A DNA stretch of 6,641 nucleotides from JACTUA01 sp964551875 (GTDB taxonomy: Archaea > Halobacteriota > Methanomicrobia > Methanomicrobiales > JACTUA01): positions 1 through 6,641 of the forward strand of contig CAZKEV010000075.1 in the NCBI GenBank assembly GCA_964551875.1, given 5' to 3'. The translations under genes were made by a program, and so were the position numbers. The notes under the pieces are model-generated. The model was not told the DNA's origin and did not search any database. It was given only the letters and a program-made list of their open reading frames with translations. Every line of letters starts with the position of its first letter. The stretch's first letter is position 1. Positions 5,320 through 6,641 of the stretch are shown in pieces.

Positions 5320-5808
5320 ATGGAACAGGTTATTCCAGATCTATATATCGGGGATCTCGACGATAACGAACTCATCCGGGGGAGAGGAGACTGGGCGGTC
5401 ATCCATGCAGAGAAGGATATGCACAGGCACTATGTGGATGCCCATAAGCTTGCCTTCCACGATAGTATCCTCACACCAGACGGGAATGAACTGTACCTCG
5501 CCTTCGAGGATGCCATGAAGATGGACCAGGTGAACACCCGGTGCATCGGTCCTGCCCTCGAATTCACCCATAAGCACCTGACCAGAGGCCGGAAGGTCCT
5601 GATCCACTGCATCGCCGGGGTCTCCCGCTCCCCGACCATCGCCATGCTCTATCTCCTGAAATATACCGATGTCCTGCCAAAGACGAATATCTTTGACGCA
5701 ATCTTCTCTTTCTCCGAGCTTTATCCCCTCTACAACCCGAATGACGGGCTCTTTGCCTATGCAGCGAAGTTTCTTGAGGAGATCAAGGAACCGGTTACAT
5801 CTATATAA
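5320..5808 (+). CDS. Dual-specificity protein phosphatase (DSP/PTP-like)
   Basis: 162 residues from ATG 5320. The catalytic loop HCIAGVSRSPT (96-106) is the cysteine phosphatase signature HCx5R-S, with Cys97 the nucleophile, Arg103 the phosphate binder and Ser104 the usual hydroxyl that aids thiolate leaving. The N-terminus IPDLYIGDLDD (5-15) is the typical DSP opening strand and turn. Asp48 (FHDS) is the best general-acid candidate; Asp54 is an alternative. The spacing from Asp48 to Cys97 is 49 residues, longer than the ~30 usual in small DSPs, so there is extra sequence before the loop. Such enzymes hydrolyse phosphotyrosine and phosphoserine/threonine, or sometimes RNA or lipid phosphates; the target here is unknown. 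No signal peptide or membrane segment. The TTG at 5278 would add 14 residues but precedes the TATA-like box. It converges on the GYD gene. Confidence 0.87.
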   Translation: MEQVIPDLYIGDLDDNELIRGRGDWAVIHAEKDMHRHYVDAHKLAFHDSILTPDGNELYLAFEDAMKMDQVNTRCIGPALEFTHKHLTRGRKVLIHCIAGVSRSPTIAMLYLLKYTDVLPKTNIFDAIFSFSELYPLYNPNDGLFAYAAKFLEEIKEPVTSI

Positions 5809-5822
5809 AAAATAATTTCTTC
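5809..5822 (+). terminator. Possible T-rich end of the phosphatase transcript
   Basis: AAAAATAATTTCTTC-like AT-rich stretch starts right after the TAA at 5806-5808. The T content is modest, so this is only a candidate archaeal termination site. Confidence 0.3.
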
Positions 5823-5930
5823 AAACTGAAAAGAAGGAAGGTGGACTTACCCGCCTGCTACCCTACCGGGCCGGAACCATACAGTACCTGTCAGGCTTAA
5901 GAATACTTACTTCCATACCCGGCTGGAGAC

Positions 5931-5956
5931 GAAAATTTTCAAAAAATACTGAAAAG
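5931..5956 (-). terminator. T-rich terminator candidate for the GYD gene
   Basis: On the minus strand this region carries CTTTTC, then a T6 run, then GAAAATTTTC, which is itself a ten-base palindrome (5931-5940). It lies about 70 bases beyond the GYD stop in a convergent gap. A series of T runs fits archaeal intrinsic termination. Confidence 0.5.
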
Positions 5957-5978
5957 TAGGTTGAGGTAACCATCGCCC

Positions 5979-5990
5979 TTGACAGGTCAA
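5979..5990. repeat. Short palindrome in the convergent gap
   Basis: TTGAC-AG-GTCAA, five-base arms. Its TGACAGGT (5980-5987) is also the inverted partner of ACCTGTCA at 5886-5893. It may be an RNA stem at transcript 3' ends or chance. Confidence 0.35.
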
Positions 5991-6024
5991 TCCTGTACTC
6001 TCCTCGACTCCTTCTGTACCGGGA

Positions 6025-6291
6025 TCATTCAGCGAGTTTCCTTGCCTCTTCCACCGGAATTGCGACAAGGGTCTCGGACGAGACGTTATCACCCATTCTT
6101 ATTGAGTGTTTCATGGCCACCTTCTCGTTGGGGGCCTCGAAGATCCCGACGGCATCGTACCTGCCCAGGGTCCAGTAGATCCCATGGTTCTTGACCCCTT
6201 CCTTGGCCCCCATCTCCAGCATCTTCATGTTCTGGGCAACGACTTCCTTGGTTGGTTTCTTCTTAAATTTAGCGAGTACTACGAAGTACAC
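6025..6291 (-). CDS. GYD-domain protein
   Basis: 88 residues starting at GTG 6291. The protein is a single small alpha/beta domain: YFVVLAKFKKKPT at the N-terminus, a central helix (NMKMLEMGAKEGV), the family signature YWTLGRYDAVGIFEAP (near residues 39-54), and a final segment VSSETLVAIPVEEA. GYD proteins are about 90-100 residues, common in archaea and some bacteria, and resemble dimeric ferredoxin-like small domains; no reaction is established. The start is set by a complete GGAGGTGA site (6296-6303 on the minus strand) with seven bases between GGAGG and the GTG. An ATG in frame at 6345 would add 18 residues of poor-looking sequence, including the ribosome binding site itself, so it is rejected. 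It stands alone, converging on the phosphatase, with a T-rich end at 5931-5956. Confidence 0.87.
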   Translation of the reverse strand: MYFVVLAKFKKKPTKEVVAQNMKMLEMGAKEGVKNHGIYWTLGRYDAVGIFEAPNEKVAMKHSIRMGDNVSSETLVAIPVEEARKLAE

Positions 6292-6295
6292 TCCT

Positions 6296-6303
6296 TCACC
6301 TCC
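6296..6303 (-). promoter_or_regulatory. Full-length Shine-Dalgarno site deciding the GTG start of the GYD gene
   Basis: The minus strand reads GGAGGTGA, an exact complement to the conserved archaeal 16S rRNA tail. Its position fixes translation at GTG 6291. A TGATATCA element at 6339-6346 is at a workable distance to be the TATA box. Confidence 0.8.
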
Positions 6304-6641
6304 GCCCTCTCGGGCAATGCTGCATTGGGTGGGGAGTGATATCAACGTTCTCCTGGCAGAAACAAGGGGAAATCACCCATTCCCGGCGCTGCGGCCGGCC
6401 GTGCAGAACAGCCTGTGGGCGCAAGCTGCCCCTCTCCAGCTTCGCGGACCGGACGGATAGGGGATCCAAATCAGGAGTGCGCGGCACTTCGGGGGATCAC
6501 ACGCGGTATTAAGGCGAAACTCTGGATCCATGCCCGCCCGATGGCGCGTAAACCCACCCTTGCTGGCGGTCCGGACAATGATCCGTTCATTTCTTTGATA
6601 TCGACGAGAGCCAGGCACGGGATCCTTCGGCCCGAGTGCGG
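6304..6641. other. Right-end segment without a well-supported gene
   Basis: 338 bases. Reading frames on both strands are short or compositionally unlike the neighbours: the minus-strand frame from the edge to 6373 is rich in Arg, Cys, Pro and Gly and has no recognisable motif. No tRNA, rRNA, or other RNA signature was seen. The left part must contain the GYD promoter. Two short edge candidates exist: a plus-strand start at 6541, and a possible minus-strand gene end at 6587-6640 (RTRAEGSRAWLSSISKK then TGA). They overlap, so at most one is likely to be real. Confidence 0.5.
6541..6641 (+). CDS. Possible 5' end of a rightward gene running off the window
   Basis: ATG 6541 opens a frame that stays open for 33 codons to the window edge (MARKPTLAGGPDNDPF...). 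A TATTAA sequence at 6507-6512 is centred about 31 bases upstream, the same arrangement as the other apparent leaderless genes here. There is no ribosome binding site and no recognisable domain. The overlapping minus-strand frame ending at 6587 is an alternative. Very tentative. Confidence 0.18.
   Translation, partial: MARKPTLAGGPDNDPFISLISTRARHGILRPEC

Noticed and set aside
6373..6640. Minus-strand frame open from the right edge to 6373
   Set aside because: Composition is heavy in Arg, Cys, Pro and Gly without motifs. Its end lies in the probable upstream region of the GYD gene, and nothing supports translation.
1..6641. CRISPR array, insertion sequence, toxin-antitoxin pair, tRNA or rRNA
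   Set aside because: No regularly spaced direct repeats, transposase motifs, terminal inverted repeats, paired small toxin-antitoxin genes, or tRNA/rRNA signatures were seen on either strand.

Overview
The window looks like chromosomal DNA of a methanogenic archaeon, most likely of the order Methanomicrobiales. The reasons are a gene for the last step of coenzyme F420 synthesis (cofE), a coenzyme F390 synthetase-like adenylate-forming enzyme, a GYD-domain protein, an iron-sulfur aldo/keto reductase, GC-rich coding sequence with AT-rich TATA-like boxes, and Shine-Dalgarno sites of the GGAGGTGA type. The order-level call is inference. No mobile element, CRISPR array, tRNA or rRNA was seen.

Layout. 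The left edge holds the 3' end of an unrecognised gene (1-216, +) and then a small two-helix membrane protein (349-630, +). A 452-residue F390 synthetase / phenylacetate-CoA ligase-like enzyme follows (707-2065, +). It converges on cofE (2122-2883, -). After a 295-base gap with a C9/T5 tract and a perfect short palindrome comes rubrerythrin (3179-3751, -). Rubrerythrin is divergent from an aldo/keto reductase with two C-terminal 4Fe-4S motifs (3987-5129, +). A dual-specificity protein phosphatase (5320-5808, +) converges on a GYD-domain gene (6025-6291, -). The last ~340 bases contain no well-supported gene.

How the genes may work together. CofE adds the glutamate tail to F420. F390 synthetases adenylylate or guanylylate F420 when methanogens meet oxygen, and rubrerythrin reduces peroxide. 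Three neighbours therefore touch F420 chemistry or oxidative stress, and the iron-sulfur reductase is another redox enzyme. They are not one operon: the strands alternate, and each gene seems to have its own promoter. Four genes (F390 synthetase, cofE, aldo/keto reductase, phosphatase) lack a convincing Shine-Dalgarno site and instead have a TATA-like box about 24-34 bases before the start codon, which suggests leaderless or nearly leaderless mRNAs. Rubrerythrin, GYD and the membrane protein have strong ribosome binding sites.

I found no convincing evidence of a wholly new multi-gene system. The best leads are the F390 synthetase/cofE/rubrerythrin neighbourhood, the phosphatase with a long spacing before its catalytic loop, and the unexplained intergenic elements.
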